DNA of 64,000 nt from Geodermatophilus aquaeductus (GTDB lineage: Bacteria; Actinomycetota; Actinomycetes; Mycobacteriales; Geodermatophilaceae): contig NZ_FXTJ01000003.1 of NCBI RefSeq assembly GCF_900182545.1, positions 124,001 to 188,000 of the forward strand, in the 5' to 3' direction. Made by a program: the position numbers and the translations under genes. The stretch's first letter is position 1, and every line of letters begins with the position of its first letter. Below are positions 54,358 through 64,000 of the stretch, piece by piece. Below the pieces are notes generated by a model. That model saw only the letters and a program-made list of their open reading frames with translations, made no database searches and was not told where the DNA came from.

Positions 54358-57300
54358 GTGCGGCCTCCATCACTGCTCGATCGACATCGGTGCCGGCGGC
54401 CTCGGCGGCGCGCCGCGCCTCCAGGGCGCGACGGTAGTCGCGCGGCATGATCACGCTGAACTGCTCGGACCAGCGACCCCAGTCGGCCAGCAGCGCGGTG
54501 GCCACCGGCGACTCGGTCTCGGCGGCGTAGCGCACGAGCACGTCCCGCAGCCACTGCGCGGACTCCCCGTCCAGCGACTCGACGTCGACCATCTCGGGGT
54601 TGACCCGGTGCCGGGCGAGGTCGAGGACGTACCCGACGCCGCCGGACATGCCGGCCGCGACGTTGCGGCCCGTGGGCCCGAGGATGACGGCGCGGCCGCC
54701 GGTCATGTACTCCAGCGCGTGGTCACCGACGCCCTCGACGACGGCGAGCGCCCCGGAGTTGCGGACGCAGAACCGCTCGCCGACCCGCCCCCGCAGGAAG
54801 ATCTCCCCGCTGGTGGCGCCGTAGCCGATGACGTTGCCGGCGATGACGTTGTCCTCGGCGGCGAAGGTCGCCTCCCGCGCCGGGCGGACGACGATCCGCC
54901 CGCCGGAGAGGCCCTTGCCGACGTAGTCGTTGGCGTCGCCGAGCAGCCGCATGGTCATTCCGCGCGGGACGAAGGCGCCGAAGGACTGCCCGGCCGACCC
55001 GGTGAAGGTCAGGTCGATCGTGCCGTCGGGCAGGCCCTCGCCGCCGAAGCGGCGGGTGACCATCGAGCCCAGCATCGTGCCGACGGTGCGGTTGACGTTG
55101 CGCACCGGCAGCTCGAGGGTGACCGGCCGCGCGTCGAGCAGCGCGCCCTCGCACAGCTGGATGAGCGTCTGGTCCAGGGCGACGTCGAGGCCGTGGTCCT
55201 GCGTGCGCACCGCGCGGCGCGGGGTGCCCTCGGGCAGCTCCGGCAGCGCGAGCATCTTCGACAGGTCCAGCCCGCGGGCCTTCCAGTGGTCGACCGCCTG
55301 GCGGGTGTCGAGCAGCTCGACGTGGCCGATGGCCTCCTCGACCGAGCGGAAGCCCAGCTCCGCCAGGTACTGCCGCACCTGCTCGGCGAGGAACTCGAAG
55401 AAGGTGACGACGAACTCCGGCCGGCCGGTGAACCGCTTGCGCAGCTCCGGGTTCTGCGTGGCCACGCCGACCGGGCAGGTGTCGAGGTGGCAGACCCGCA
55501 TCATGATGCAGCCGGAGACGACCAGCGGAGCGGTGGCGAAGCCGTACTCCTCGGCGCCGAGCAGCATCGCGACGATCACGTCGCGGCCGGTCTTCATCTG
55601 ACCGTCGACCTGGACCACGATCCGGTCGCGCAGCCCGTTGGCCAGCAGCGTCTGCTGCGTCTCGGCGAGGCCCAGCTCCCAGGGGGAGCCGGCGTGCTTG
55701 AGCGAGGTCAGCGGCGCGGCACCGGTGCCGCCGTCGTGCCCGGAGATGAGCACGACGTCGGCGTGCGCCTTGCTGACGCCGGCCGCGACCGTCCCGACGC
55801 CGACCTCGGCGACCAGCTTGACGTTGACCCGCGCCTCGTTGTTGGCGTTCTTCAGGTCGTGGATCAGCTGCTTGAGGTCCTCGATCGAGTAGATGTCGTG
55901 GTGCGGCGGCGGGCTGATCAGGCCGACGCCCGGCGTCGAGTGCCGGGTGCGGGCCACCCACGGGTAGACCTTGCCGCCGGGCAGCTGGCCGCCCTCGCCG
56001 GGCTTGGCGCCCTGCGCCATCTTGATCTGGATGTCGTCGGCGTTGACCAGGTACTCGCTGGTGACGCCGAAGCGGCCGCTGGCCACCTGCTTGATCGCCG
56101 AGCGGCGCAGGTCACCGTTGGGGTCGGGCACGTACCGGTCGGGGTCCTCGCCGCCCTCACCGGTGTTGGACCGCCCGCCGAGGCGGTTCATCGCGATGGC
56201 GAGGGTCTCGTGCGCCTCCTGCGAGATGGAGCCGTAGCTCATCGCGCCGGTCTGGAAGCGCTTGACGATCTCGCTGACCGGCTCGACCTCCTCGATCGGT
56301 ACCGGGGGCCGCTCGCCGGTCCTGATGCGGAACAGCCCGCGCAGCGTCGCGGCCTCCTCCGACATCTCGTCGACGGTGCGGGTGTAGCGCTCGAAGACCT
56401 CGTACTGCCGGGAGCGGGTGGAGTGCTGGAGGAGGAACACCGTCTCGGGGTTGAACAGGTGCACCTCGCCCTCGCGGCGCCACTGGTACTCCCCGCCGGT
56501 CTCCAGCCGGCGGTGCGCCCGCTCGGTGGGGTTCTCCGGGTAGGCGCGCCGGTGCCGCATGGCGACCTCCTCGGCGAGGACGTCCATGCCGACGCCGCCG
56601 AGCGGACAGGAGGTGCCGGTGAAGTACTCGTCGACGACGTCCTGGGACAGGCCGACGGCCTCGAAGATCTGCGCCATCGTGTACGAGCCGACGGTGCTGA
56701 TGCCCATCTTGCTCATGACCTTGAGGACGCCCTTGCCGAGCGCCTTGACGACGTTGCGCACGGCCTGCGCGGGCTGCACGCCGGTGAGGACGCCGTCGCG
56801 GATGAGGTCCTCGATGGACTCGAAGGCCAGGTAGGGGTTGACCGCGGCCGCGCCGTAGCCGAGCAGCAGCGCGACGTGGTGCACCTCGCGGCAGTCGCCG
56901 GACTCGACGACGAGGCCGACCTCCATGCGGGTCCGCTCGCGTACCAGGTGATGGTGGACGGCGGCGGTCATGAGCAGCGACGGGATCGGGGCGCGCTTCT
57001 CGTCGCAGTCGCGGTCGGAGAGCACGATGACCCGCGCGCCGGCGGCGATGGCCTTGCTGACCTTGGTCCGCAGGTCCTCGACGGCCTGCACCAGCGCCGG
57101 GCCGCCACCGGTGACGTCGTAGTGGCCGGTGATCCGGACGGCGGCGAAACCGGGCAGGTCGCCGTCGTCGTCGATGTGCAGGATCTTGGCCAGCTCGTCG
57201 TTGTCGATGACCGGGAAGGGCAGGAACACCTGCCGGCAGGACGCCGGGGTGGCCGAGAGCAGGTTCTGCTCCGGGCCGAAGGTGCGCCCGAGGCTGGTCA

Positions 57301-58999
57301 CCAGCTCCTCGCGGATGGCGTCCAGCGGCGGGTTGGTCACCTGGGCGAACAGCTGCTGGAAGTAGTCGTAGAGCTGCCGCGACCGGTCCGACAGCGCCGC
57401 GATCGGGGTGTCGGTGCCCATGGAGCCGATCGGCTCGGCGCCGCTGGAGGCCATCGGGGTGAGCAGGACGCGCAGGTCCTCCTCGGTGTAGCCGAAGAGC
57501 ATCTGCCGGCGCACGACCGACTCGTGGCTGGGCCGCGCGCGGCGGCGCTCGGGCAGCGAGGGCAGGTGCACCAGGCCGGCGTGCAGCCAGTCCTCGTAGG
57601 GCTGCTGGGTGGCCAGCGCGCCCTTGACCTCCTCGTCGGAGACGATCTGCCCCGACGCGGTGTCGACGAGGAACATCCGGCCCGGCTGCAGGCGGCCCTT
57701 GGCGACGACGTCGCCGGCCGGGATGTCGAGGACGCCGGCCTCACTGGCGAGCACGACCAGGTCGTCCTTGGTGCGCCACCAGCGGCCCGGGCGCAGGCCG
57801 TTGCGGTCGAGCACGGCGCCGATGAGCGTGCCGTCGGTGAACGCGACGCAGGCCGGCCCGTCCCAGGGCTCCATGATCGAGGCGTGGAACCGGTAGAAGG
57901 CCCGGCGGGCCGGGTCCATCTCGTCGTGGTTCTCCCACGCCTCCGGGATCATCATCAGCACCGCGTGCGGCAGGGAGCGGCCCGACAGGTGCAGCAGCTC
58001 GAGCACCTCGTCGAAGGTCGCCGAGTCGCTGAAGTCGCTGGCGGTGACCGGGAAGATCCGGTCCAGGCCGAGCTCGCCGGCCGGGCCGGCGGGACCGTCG
58101 AACAGGTCGGTCTCGAGCTTGGCCTCGCGGGCGCGCATCCGGTTGCGGTTGCCCTTGATCGTGTTGATCTCGCCGTTGTGGGCGATGAACCGGAACGGGT
58201 GGGCCAGCGGCCAGCTCGGGAAGGTGTTTGTGGAGAACCGGCTGTGCACCAGCGCGATCGCCGACTCGTAGCGCTCGTCGCGCAGGTCGGGGAAGAACGC
58301 GGGCAGCTGGTCGGTGGTCAGCATGCCCTTGTAGGTGATGGTGCGCGAGGACAGCGAGACGACGTAGAGCGAGCTGCCGGCGTCGCGGGCCTCCCGCTCG
58401 GCGCGCTTGCGCAGCACGAACGAGCGCCGCTCCAGGCGGGTGACGCCGTTGACCTCGCGCGGGCCGCCGAAGGCCGCGGCGTCGGCGCGGGCGCCCATCG
58501 TCTCGGCGACGAACAGCTGCCCGAAGTGCGGCATGACCGCGCGGGCGGTGGGGCCGAGGTCGGCGCCGTCGGGGTCGACCGGCACGTCGCGCCAGCCGAG
58601 GACGGTCAGGCCCTCCTCGGCGGCGATCCGCTCGACGTCGGCGTAGCGGGCGGCCCGCTCGTCGGCGTCGACGGGGAAGAAGGCGATGCCGACGGAGTAC
58701 TCCCCCACCGGCGGCAGGTCGAAGTCGACGCTGGCGCGCAGCAGCGCGTCGGGCACCTGGGTCAGGATCCCGGCGCCGTCCCCGGAGTTGGGTTCGGAGC
58801 CGGCGGCCCCGCGGTGGTCGAGGTTGTGCAGCGCGGTCAGGCCGGCCGCGACGATCGCGCGCGAGCGGCGGCCGCGGGCGTCGGCCACGAAGGCGACACC
58901 GCAGGCGTCCGAGTCGTTGGCCGGGTCGTAGAGACCGGCGGCCGGCGGGGTGGCCGAGAAGGGCACGGCCTGGGGGGCGGGGGTGTGGGACCCGGACAT
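54350..58999 (-). CDS. gltB: Glutamate synthase (NADPH) large subunit
   Basis: A 1549-residue GOGAT alpha subunit: makes two glutamates from glutamine and 2-oxoglutarate. A 32-residue propeptide precedes the N-terminal nucleophile Cys33 ([12 protein letters not shown]). The amidotransferase domain, central domain, FMN-binding synthase domain ([47 protein letters not shown]), 3Fe-4S cysteines ([16 protein letters not shown]) and the C-terminal beta-helix ([33 protein letters not shown]) are all complete. ATG 58999 has GGGAG upstream. Assimilates ammonia together with glutamine synthetase (outside the window). Confidence 0.98.
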   Translation of the reverse strand: MSGSHTPAPQAVPFSATPPAAGLYDPANDSDACGVAFVADARGRRSRAIVAAGLTALHNLDHRGAAGSEPNSGDGAGILTQVPDALLRASVDFDLPPVGEYSVGIAFFPVDADERAARYADVERIAAEEGLTVLGWRDVPVDPDGADLGPTARAVMPHFGQLFVAETMGARADAAAFGGPREVNGVTRLERRSFVLRKRAEREARDAGSSLYVVSLSSRTITYKGMLTTDQLPAFFPDLRDERYESAIALVHSRFSTNTFPSWPLAHPFRFIAHNGEINTIKGNRNRMRAREAKLETDLFDGPAGPAGELGLDRIFPVTASDFSDSATFDEVLELLHLSGRSLPHAVLMMIPEAWENHDEMDPARRAFYRFHASIMEPWDGPACVAFTDGTLIGAVLDRNGLRPGRWWRTKDDLVVLASEAGVLDIPAGDVVAKGRLQPGRMFLVDTASGQIVSDEEVKGALATQQPYEDWLHAGLVHLPSLPERRRARPSHESVVRRQMLFGYTEEDLRVLLTPMASSGAEPIGSMGTDTPIAALSDRSRQLYDYFQQLFAQVTNPPLDAIREELVTSLGRTFGPEQNLLSATPASCRQVFLPFPVIDNDELAKILHIDDDGDLPGFAAVRITGHYDVTGGGPALVQAVEDLRTKVSKAIAAGARVIVLSDRDCDEKRAPIPSLLMTAAVHHHLVRERTRMEVGLVVESGDCREVHHVALLLGYGAAAVNPYLAFESIEDLIRDGVLTGVQPAQAVRNVVKALGKGVLKVMSKMGISTVGSYTMAQIFEAVGLSQDVVDEYFTGTSCPLGGVGMDVLAEEVAMRHRRAYPENPTERAHRRLETGGEYQWRREGEVHLFNPETVFLLQHSTRSRQYEVFERYTRTVDEMSEEAATLRGLFRIRTGERPPVPIEEVEPVSEIVKRFQTGAMSYGSISQEAHETLAIAMNRLGGRSNTGEGGEDPDRYVPDPNGDLRRSAIKQVASGRFGVTSEYLVNADDIQIKMAQGAKPGEGGQLPGGKVYPWVARTRHSTPGVGLISPPPHHDIYSIEDLKQLIHDLKNANNEARVNVKLVAEVGVGTVAAGVSKAHADVVLISGHDGGTGAAPLTSLKHAGSPWELGLAETQQTLLANGLRDRIVVQVDGQMKTGRDVIVAMLLGAEEYGFATAPLVVSGCIMMRVCHLDTCPVGVATQNPELRKRFTGRPEFVVTFFEFLAEQVRQYLAELGFRSVEEAIGHVELLDTRQAVDHWKARGLDLSKMLALPELPEGTPRRAVRTQDHGLDVALDQTLIQLCEGALLDARPVTLELPVRNVNRTVGTMLGSMVTRRFGGEGLPDGTIDLTFTGSAGQSFGAFVPRGMTMRLLGDANDYVGKGLSGGRIVVRPAREATFAAEDNVIAGNVIGYGATSGEIFLRGRVGERFCVRNSGALAVVEGVGDHALEYMTGGRAVILGPTGRNVAAGMSGGVGYVLDLARHRVNPEMVDVESLDGESAQWLRDVLVRYAAETESPVATALLADWGRWSEQFSVIMPRDYRRALEARRAAEAAGTDVDRAVMEAARG

Positions 59000-59261
59000 G
59001 ATCACTCCCGTCGTCGGCTGGCACGCCGCCCTCACGGAGGACGACGTGGGGGCGCAGGGCCCGGCCGGTGGTCAAGGGGGGCGGAGCGGCAGAGGTGCAG
59101 CGCGGGACTGCGGTGAGCCGGCATCCGGCGGGACACGGTGTGCCCGGACCGGCTGGAGCTCGCGGCCCCGCGGGTGGTGCCACGGGGTCGTCGTCCGCGG
59201 GGCAGCGCTGGCCCGGTTCCGACGCGGTGACCACCCAGGATCACTGGGGTGTCTGGACAGG

Positions 59262-59300
59262 AGGGTACACAGCCGTAACACCGGGTTCCCACGCCGAAAC
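59262..59300 (-). promoter_or_regulatory. Candidate promoter and GlnR-like sites for gltBD
   Basis: In the 321-base gap between gltB and lgt, the minus strand has TACCCT (59262-59267) with GTTAC, GGAAC and GTTTC half-sites just upstream at about 11-base steps, like the GTNAC-N6-GAAAC pattern of GlnR. It would give a leader of about 255 bases (59000-59255) in which I see no known riboswitch. Low certainty. Confidence 0.3.
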
Positions 59301-59320
59301 CCCAGGTGCGGCGCGTCCCG

Positions 59321-60283
59321 TCAGGCCGGTCCCGGCGTGTCGTGAGACCGGTCACGCACCCGCGCCGGGCCATCGGCATCGGTGCTGGTCGGCGCCTCGT
59401 CGGCAGCGTCGCCGACCACGTCGGCGGTGTCGTCGTCGTCACGCCGGGCGTCGTCGTCCGCGGTGCCCGCACGGTCGATGACCTCGCGGGGGCGACCCCG
59501 CTGCCAGACCATGTACGCCACCGCGAGCAGGCCCACCACGATGCAGGTGAACACGTTGAGGCGGACGCCGAGGATGCGGTTGGCCGCGTCGATGCGCAGC
59601 AGCTCGATCCACAGCCGGCCGGCGCAGTACAGCGCCACGTAGAGGGCGAAGGCGCGGCCGTGGGAGAGCCGGAACCGGCGGTCGGCCCACACGACGACGG
59701 CGGCCGCGGCCAGGTTCCACAGCAGCTCGTAGAGGAACGTGGGGTGGAAGGTGGCGAACGCCGCGAAGCCGTCGGGACGGTGGACCGGGTCGATCTCCAG
59801 GGCCCACGGCAGCGTCGTCGGCCGGCCGAAGAGCTCCTGGTTGAACCAGTTGCCCAGCCGGCCGATGGCCTGGGCCACCAGCAGGCCGGGGGCGATGGCG
59901 TCGCCGAAGGCCGGCAGCGGGATGCCGCGGCGCCGGCAGGCGATCCAGGCGCCGACGCCGCCCAGGGCGATGGCGCCCCAGATGCCCAGGCCGCCCTCCC
60001 AGATCGCGAACGCCCGCAGCGGGTCGCCGTTCTCCCCGAAGTAGGGCTGCGGCGTGGTGATCACGTGGTAGATCCGGCCGCCGATGATCCCGAACGGCAC
60101 CGCCCAGACGGCGATGTCGAGCACCTCGCCGGGCCGCCCGCCGCGGGCCACCCAGCGCTTCTCGGTGATCCAGCAGGCCGCGACGATGCCGGCGATGATG
60201 CACAGCGCGTAGGCGCGCAGCGGGAACGGGCCGAGCTCCCAGACCCCCTGCGCGGGGCTGGGGATGGCGGCGAGGACGCTCAC
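59321..60283 (-). CDS. lgt: Prolipoprotein diacylglyceryl transferase
   Basis: A 320-residue membrane enzyme that adds diacylglycerol to lipobox cysteines, first step for the lipoproteins in this window. Seven TM segments; the Lgt signature AQAIGRLGNWFNQELFG and HPTFLYELLWN are intact. A disordered acidic C-terminal tail (last 60 residues) extends it. GTG 60283 overlaps the trpA stop (GTGA); trpCBA-lgt is conserved in actinobacteria. Confidence 0.96.
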   Translation of the reverse strand: MSVLAAIPSPAQGVWELGPFPLRAYALCIIAGIVAACWITEKRWVARGGRPGEVLDIAVWAVPFGIIGGRIYHVITTPQPYFGENGDPLRAFAIWEGGLGIWGAIALGGVGAWIACRRRGIPLPAFGDAIAPGLLVAQAIGRLGNWFNQELFGRPTTLPWALEIDPVHRPDGFAAFATFHPTFLYELLWNLAAAAVVVWADRRFRLSHGRAFALYVALYCAGRLWIELLRIDAANRILGVRLNVFTCIVVGLLAVAYMVWQRGRPREVIDRAGTADDDARRDDDDTADVVGDAADEAPTSTDADGPARVRDRSHDTPGPA

Positions 60284-61083
60284 GAGGGCACCCCGGCCCG
60301 GCGGCGGACGCCCGCGGCCAGTTCCTCCGACAGCGCCCGGACGCCGTCGGCTCCGGTGCCGTCGAGCATCCGGCGGACGTAGGCCGTCCCGACGATGACG
60401 CCGTCGGCGAAGGCGGCCACCTCGGCGGCCTGGTCGCCGTCGGAGACGCCGAGCCCCACGCAGACCGGGAGGTCCCCGGCGACCGCGCGGGTGCGGACGA
60501 CGAGGCGCTCGGCGGCGTCGCTCACGGTGGCGCGGGTGCCGGTGACGCCCATGGTCGAGGCGGCGTAGACGAAGCCGCGGCAGGCGGCGGTGGTGCTGGC
60601 CAGCCGCGCGTCGGTGGACGACGGCGCGACGAGGAACACCCGGTCCAGACCGTGCTCCTCCGACGCCGCCAGCCACTCGCCGGCCTCGTCGGGGATGAGG
60701 TCGGGCGTGATCGCCCCCGCGCCCCCTGCCGCCGCCAGGTCGGCGGCGAACCGCTCGACGCCGTAGCGCTCGATGGGGTTCCAGTAGCTCATGACCGCCG
60801 GTACCGCACCGGCCGCGGCCACCGCCTCGACCGCGCGCAGCACGTCGCGCAGGCCGACCCCGGCGCGGACGGCCGGCTCCACCGCCTGCTGGATCACCGG
60901 GCCGTCCATGCCCGGGTCGGAGTACGGGACGCCGATCTCCACGACGTCGGCGCCGCCCTCGACCATCGCGGTCATCGCGGCGATGGACGTGTTGACGTCG
61001 GGGTACCCGACCGGCAGGTAGCCGACGAGCGCGGCGCGGCCCTCGGCGCGGGCGGCGCCGATGCGGTGGGCGAGCGGGCTCAT
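60280..61083 (-). CDS. trpA: Tryptophan synthase alpha subunit
   Basis: A 267-residue TIM barrel that splits indole-3-glycerol phosphate to indole and glyceraldehyde 3-phosphate. Catalytic Glu49 ([11 protein letters not shown]) and Asp60 (GMDGPVIQ) are present at E. coli numbering; GVTGTR and the phosphate loop [10 protein letters not shown] follow. ATG 61083 overlaps trpB (ATGA). Confidence 0.96.
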   Translation of the reverse strand: MSPLAHRIGAARAEGRAALVGYLPVGYPDVNTSIAAMTAMVEGGADVVEIGVPYSDPGMDGPVIQQAVEPAVRAGVGLRDVLRAVEAVAAAGAVPAVMSYWNPIERYGVERFAADLAAAGGAGAITPDLIPDEAGEWLAASEEHGLDRVFLVAPSSTDARLASTTAACRGFVYAASTMGVTGTRATVSDAAERLVVRTRAVAGDLPVCVGLGVSDGDQAAEVAAFADGVIVGTAYVRRMLDGTGADGVRALSEELAAGVRRRAGVPS

Positions 61084-62456
61084 GCCTGGCTCCCGGCGTC
61101 CTGGCCGCGCACCGCGTCGCCGGAGGTGACGGCGCCGTCGGTGGGCTGCTGGTCGGTGTCCATGCCGGCGCCGGGCTCGACGTGCTCCCGGTCGCCCAGG
61201 CCGAACCAGCGCGACGCGGTCTCGACGTCCTTGTCGCCGCGGCCGGAGAGGTTCACCAGCAACAGGGGCGGTTCCCCTCCCCGCCCACCGTCCCCCTGGG
61301 CCACCAGCTCCTGCCCCAGCCGCATCGCGCCGGCCAGCGCGTGCGCGGACTCGATCGCCGGGATGATCCCCTCGGTGCGGCACAGCAGCGCGAAGGCCTC
61401 CATGGCCTCGGCGTCGGTGACCGGGCGGTACTCGGCCCGGCCGATGTCGTGCAGGTAGGAGTGCTCGGGGCCGACGCCCGGGTAGTCCAGGCCGGCGCTG
61501 ATCGAGTGCGACTCGATGGTCTGGCCGTTGTCGTCCTGCAGCAGGTAGGAGCGGGCGCCGTGCAGCACGCCGGGCGCTCCCCCGGTGATCGTCGCGGCGT
61601 GCCGGCCGGTGCCGACGCCGTCGCCGCCGGCCTCCAGGCCCACCAGGCGCACGCCGTCGTCGGGCACGAAGGCGGTGAAGATGCCGATCGCGTTGGAGCC
61701 GCCGCCGACGCAGGCGAGCACGGCGTCGGGCAGCCGGCCCTCGCGCTCGAGCACCTGGCCGCGCGCCTCGTCTCCGATGACGCGCTGGAAGTCGCGGACC
61801 ATCGCCGGGAACGGGTGCGGGCCGGCGACGGTGCCGAAGACGTAGTTCGTGGTCTCGACGTTGGTCACCCAGTCGCGGAATGCCTCGTTGATGGCGTCCT
61901 TGAGGGTGCGCGAGCCGGTGGTCACCGGGATGACCTCGGCGCCGAGCAGCCGCATGCGGGCCACGTTGAGCGCCTGCCGGCGGGTGTCCTCCTCGCCCAT
62001 GTAGACGGTGCAGGACAGCCCCATGAGCGCCGCCGCGGTGGCGGTGGCGACGCCGTGCTGCCCGGCGCCGGTCTCGGCGATGACCCGCTGCTTGCCGATC
62101 CGCTTGGTGAGCAGCGCCTGGCCCAGCACGTTGTTGATCTTGTGTGAGCCGGTGTGGTTGAGGTCCTCGCGCTTGAGCAGCACGCGGGCGCCGCCGCAGT
62201 GCTCGGCGAAGCGCGGCACCTCGGTGACCGGGCTGGGCCGGCCGGTGTAGTCGCGCTGCAGGGCGGCGAACTCGGCGAGGAACGCAGGGTCGACGCGCAT
62301 GGCCTCGTAGGCCTCGGTCAGCTCGTCGAGCGCGGCGATCAGCGCCTCGGGGACGAAGCGGCCACCGAAGACGCCGAAGTGGCCGGTGGCGTCGGGCCAG
62401 GTCGGGCGGGCCGGCTCGAGTCGTTCCTCGGGCGGGTGCACGGCACTGGTCGTCAT
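61080..62456 (-). CDS. trpB: Tryptophan synthase beta subunit
   Basis: A 458-residue PLP enzyme (indole + serine to tryptophan). PLP lysine K106 in [20 protein letters not shown], the phosphate-binding GGGSNAIG and the monovalent-cation/substrate region GRGDKD are all present (TrpB1 type). A non-conserved acidic C-terminal extension of about 45 residues follows ([10 protein letters not shown] and on). The ATG at 62456 lacks a good ribosome-binding site. trpC lies 43 bases upstream. Confidence 0.96.
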   Translation of the reverse strand: MTTSAVHPPEERLEPARPTWPDATGHFGVFGGRFVPEALIAALDELTEAYEAMRVDPAFLAEFAALQRDYTGRPSPVTEVPRFAEHCGGARVLLKREDLNHTGSHKINNVLGQALLTKRIGKQRVIAETGAGQHGVATATAAALMGLSCTVYMGEEDTRRQALNVARMRLLGAEVIPVTTGSRTLKDAINEAFRDWVTNVETTNYVFGTVAGPHPFPAMVRDFQRVIGDEARGQVLEREGRLPDAVLACVGGGSNAIGIFTAFVPDDGVRLVGLEAGGDGVGTGRHAATITGGAPGVLHGARSYLLQDDNGQTIESHSISAGLDYPGVGPEHSYLHDIGRAEYRPVTDAEAMEAFALLCRTEGIIPAIESAHALAGAMRLGQELVAQGDGGRGGEPPLLLVNLSGRGDKDVETASRWFGLGDREHVEPGAGMDTDQQPTDGAVTSGDAVRGQDAGSQA

Positions 62457-62499
62457 GCGCCCAGTGTCGCGCGCCGCGGCCTCCTGGTGGTGGAGGGGG

Positions 62500-63309
62500 T
62501 CAGCGGGTGGTGCGCGGTACGGCGGGGTGCGACCCGGCGGTGACCAGGTCGGCGACCGCCTGGCGCGGGTCGCCGGCGGTGACCAGGCCCTCGCCGACCA
62601 GGACGGCGTCGGCCCCGGCGGCGGCGTAGCCGATGAGCTCGCGCGGGCCGCGGACGCCGGACTCGGCGACCTTGACGATGCCCGAGGGCAGCCCGGGGGC
62701 GATCCGCTCGAACGTGCCGAGGTCGACGTCGAGGGTGGTGAGGTCGCGGGCGTTGACACCGATCACCGACGCGCCGGCCGACAGCGCGCGGTCGGCCTCG
62801 GCCTCGGTGTGCACCTCGACCAGCGCGGTCATCCCGAGCGACTCGACCCGCTCGAGCAGGCCGAGCAGCGCGTTCTGCTCGAGCGCGGCGACGATGAGCA
62901 GGACGACGTCGGCACCGTGGGCGCGGGCCTCGTGCACCTGGTAGCTGCTGACCACGAAGTCCTTGCACAGCACCGGCACGCGGACGGCGGCACGGACGGC
63001 GGCGAGGTCGGCGTGCGAGCCGCCGAAGCGGCGCCGCTCGGTGAGGACGCTGATCACGCGGGCGCCGCCGGCGGCGTACTGCGCGGCGAGGACGGCGGGG
63101 TCGGGGATGTCGGCGAGCGCACCCTTGCTCGGGCTGCGACGCTTGACCTCGGCGATGACGCCGACACCGGGCTCGCGCAGGGCGGCGAGCCCGTCGAGGG
63201 CGGGCCGGGCGTCGAGGGCGGCGGCCTTCACCTCGGCCAGCGGGGTGGCCGCCTCGCGCGCCGCGACGTCCTCGCGGACGCCGGCGACGATGTCGTCGAG
63301 GACGGTCAC
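62500..63309 (-). CDS. trpC: Indole-3-glycerol phosphate synthase
   Basis: A 269-residue TIM barrel that closes the indole ring. The substrate lysine is in [13 protein letters not shown], then [55 protein letters not shown] and [14 protein letters not shown] 63309 has GAGGAGG five bases upstream. A single-function TrpC (no fused TrpF), as in actinobacteria. Confidence 0.96.
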   Translation of the reverse strand: MTVLDDIVAGVREDVAAREAATPLAEVKAAALDARPALDGLAALREPGVGVIAEVKRRSPSKGALADIPDPAVLAAQYAAGGARVISVLTERRRFGGSHADLAAVRAAVRVPVLCKDFVVSSYQVHEARAHGADVVLLIVAALEQNALLGLLERVESLGMTALVEVHTEAEADRALSAGASVIGVNARDLTTLDVDLGTFERIAPGLPSGIVKVAESGVRGPRELIGYAAAGADAVLVGEGLVTAGDPRQAVADLVTAGSHPAVPRTTR

Positions 63310-63363
63310 TCCGCCTCCTCGCTGCTGGGGGTCGGCCGTGCCCGGCCGGACGGTGCGTCCACC

Positions 63364-63993
63364 CTAGCCGCGGCGGCCTCCCCGGTCGGTCGCCGGGTCG
63401 GGCTCCCCGGGGGTGCCGTCGTCGGTCGGGTCGTCGCCGCGGTCGAGGGCGCGCCAGGCGTCGAGCGCGCGGTCCTCGTCGGTGCGGGCCCGCGCCGGGG
63501 CCGCGGCCGCGCCGGGGGTCCGCTCGTAGCGGCGCCCCATGCCCGGCCAGCGGCGGCCGCGGACGACGACCAGGAGTCCGGCGGCCAGCGCGACGAGCGC
63601 GGCGACCACGACCAGCACCGGCCAGGCCGCGGCGAGCTCGGCGGTGCGCCGCTCCCCCGGTCCCGCCGTCACGGTGTCCGGGCCGGAGACCAGGACGCGC
63701 AGGGCCGACCAGCCCAGCGCGGCCCCGGCGAGGGCCACCAGCACCCCGACCGCGATCCGCCCGGCGCCGCGCACGGCGAGGACGGCGACCGCGGCGGCCA
63801 GGAGCAGCAGGCCGGAGGCCGTCACCAGCGGCGCGACGGCCGACCCGGTCAGCGTCTCGGTGACCGGCGGCAGCGGCGGCGTCCGGGTGACCGTGACGGT
63901 CGCCCAGACCTGCCCGCCGGCCGACAGGGCCAGCCCGCCGGCGACCGCGCACCCGGCGACCGCGGCGCCGAGCTCCCGCCGGCCCTGCGTCAC
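63364..63993 (-). CDS. Trp operon-associated membrane protein (Trp_oprn_chp family)
   Basis: A 209-residue protein with four TM segments (about 8-28, 55-75, 78-98 and 122-145) and GQVWATVTVTRTPPLPPVTETLTGSAVAPLV after TM1, the mark of the actinobacterial membrane protein family coded between trpE and trpC. Its C terminus is a charged cytoplasmic tail. Function unknown. GTG 63993 is seven bases from the window end, so an upstream extension cannot be excluded; it is probably coupled to the gene outside the window (expected trpE). Confidence 0.85.
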   Translation of the reverse strand: MTQGRRELGAAVAGCAVAGGLALSAGGQVWATVTVTRTPPLPPVTETLTGSAVAPLVTASGLLLLAAAVAVLAVRGAGRIAVGVLVALAGAALGWSALRVLVSGPDTVTAGPGERRTAELAAAWPVLVVVAALVALAAGLLVVVRGRRWPGMGRRYERTPGAAAAPARARTDEDRALDAWRALDRGDDPTDDGTPGEPDPATDRGGRRG

Positions 63994-64000
63994 CGCACCT

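Noticed and set aside
54317..59116. A 1599-codon plus-strand open frame opposite gltB
   Set aside because: It mirrors gltB codon structure, has His/Val/Gly/Arg-rich low-complexity translation and no domain. Long antisense frames are expected at this GC content.
59000..59255. Glutamine or other riboswitch in the gltB leader
   Set aside because: No conserved core of a known riboswitch could be matched by eye.

Overview
The window is about 64 kb of very GC-rich (roughly three-quarters G+C by eye), tightly packed chromosomal DNA from an actinobacterium. Supporting features are: many GTG starts; 4-base start/stop overlaps between most operon genes; an SsgA-family cell-division protein; a PimA/PatA-type phosphatidylinositol mannoside cluster; an ANTAR response regulator like PdtaR; a LexA box of the actinobacterial/Bacillus type; and leaderless start codons behind a TANNNT box. 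Gene order matches two blocks known from Mycobacterium and Streptomyces. Geodermatophilaceae (Blastococcus, Geodermatophilus, Modestobacter) is my best guess; this is inference from style, not proof.

Block 1 (about 0.3-29.5 kb) is mostly on the minus strand. It holds a class V aminotransferase, aspS, an aldo/keto reductase, hisS and a metallo-hydrolase. A plus-strand trio follows (two tandem secreted cyclophilins and a methyltransferase). Next come relA, apt, secF-secD-yajC, ruvB-ruvA-ruvC (with an SOS box), yebC, pdxT-DUF418-pdxS, a LemA-like protein, and the phospholipid operon thrS-HIT-pgsA-patA-pimA. Small accessory genes (MOSC, HNH, a hypothetical, a RibD-like reductase) close the block.

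The middle (30-37 kb) carries an ECF sigma/anti-sigma pair with a PGPGW membrane protein, an SsgA-family gene, four tRNA genes (Val-CAC on minus; Gly, Cys, Val-GAC on plus), coaE, rpsA and a methyltransferase. The two valine tRNAs form a nearly identical inverted pair about 3.1 kb apart.

Block 2 (37-64 kb) runs polA, a hot-dog thioesterase, a GNAT, a branched-chain amino-acid transporter (livHMGF), and a convergent substrate-binding lipoprotein. Then come pdtaR, tRNA-Leu, an aromatic amino-acid decarboxylase-like gene, tesB-pyk, gltD-gltB and trpC-trpB-trpA-lgt with the trp-associated membrane protein. Together these supply nitrogen assimilation, tryptophan, lipoprotein maturation and central carbon enzymes.

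The most striking item is the liv substrate-binding lipoprotein at 46314-47657. Its two halves are in reversed order: signal peptide, then the usual C-terminal half, then the usual N-terminal half, with a stop exactly where the halves would normally join. It reads as a natural circular permutation of a type I periplasmic binding protein. Other notable points are an Ig-like domain fused in front of the LivH permease, a 10-gene set of leaderless promoters, a proline/threonine/aspartate-rich repeat inside SecD, long imperfect palindromes between convergent genes, and a tRNA-Leu(CAA) with a short variable loop. I saw no insertion sequence, prophage, CRISPR array or plasmid feature.
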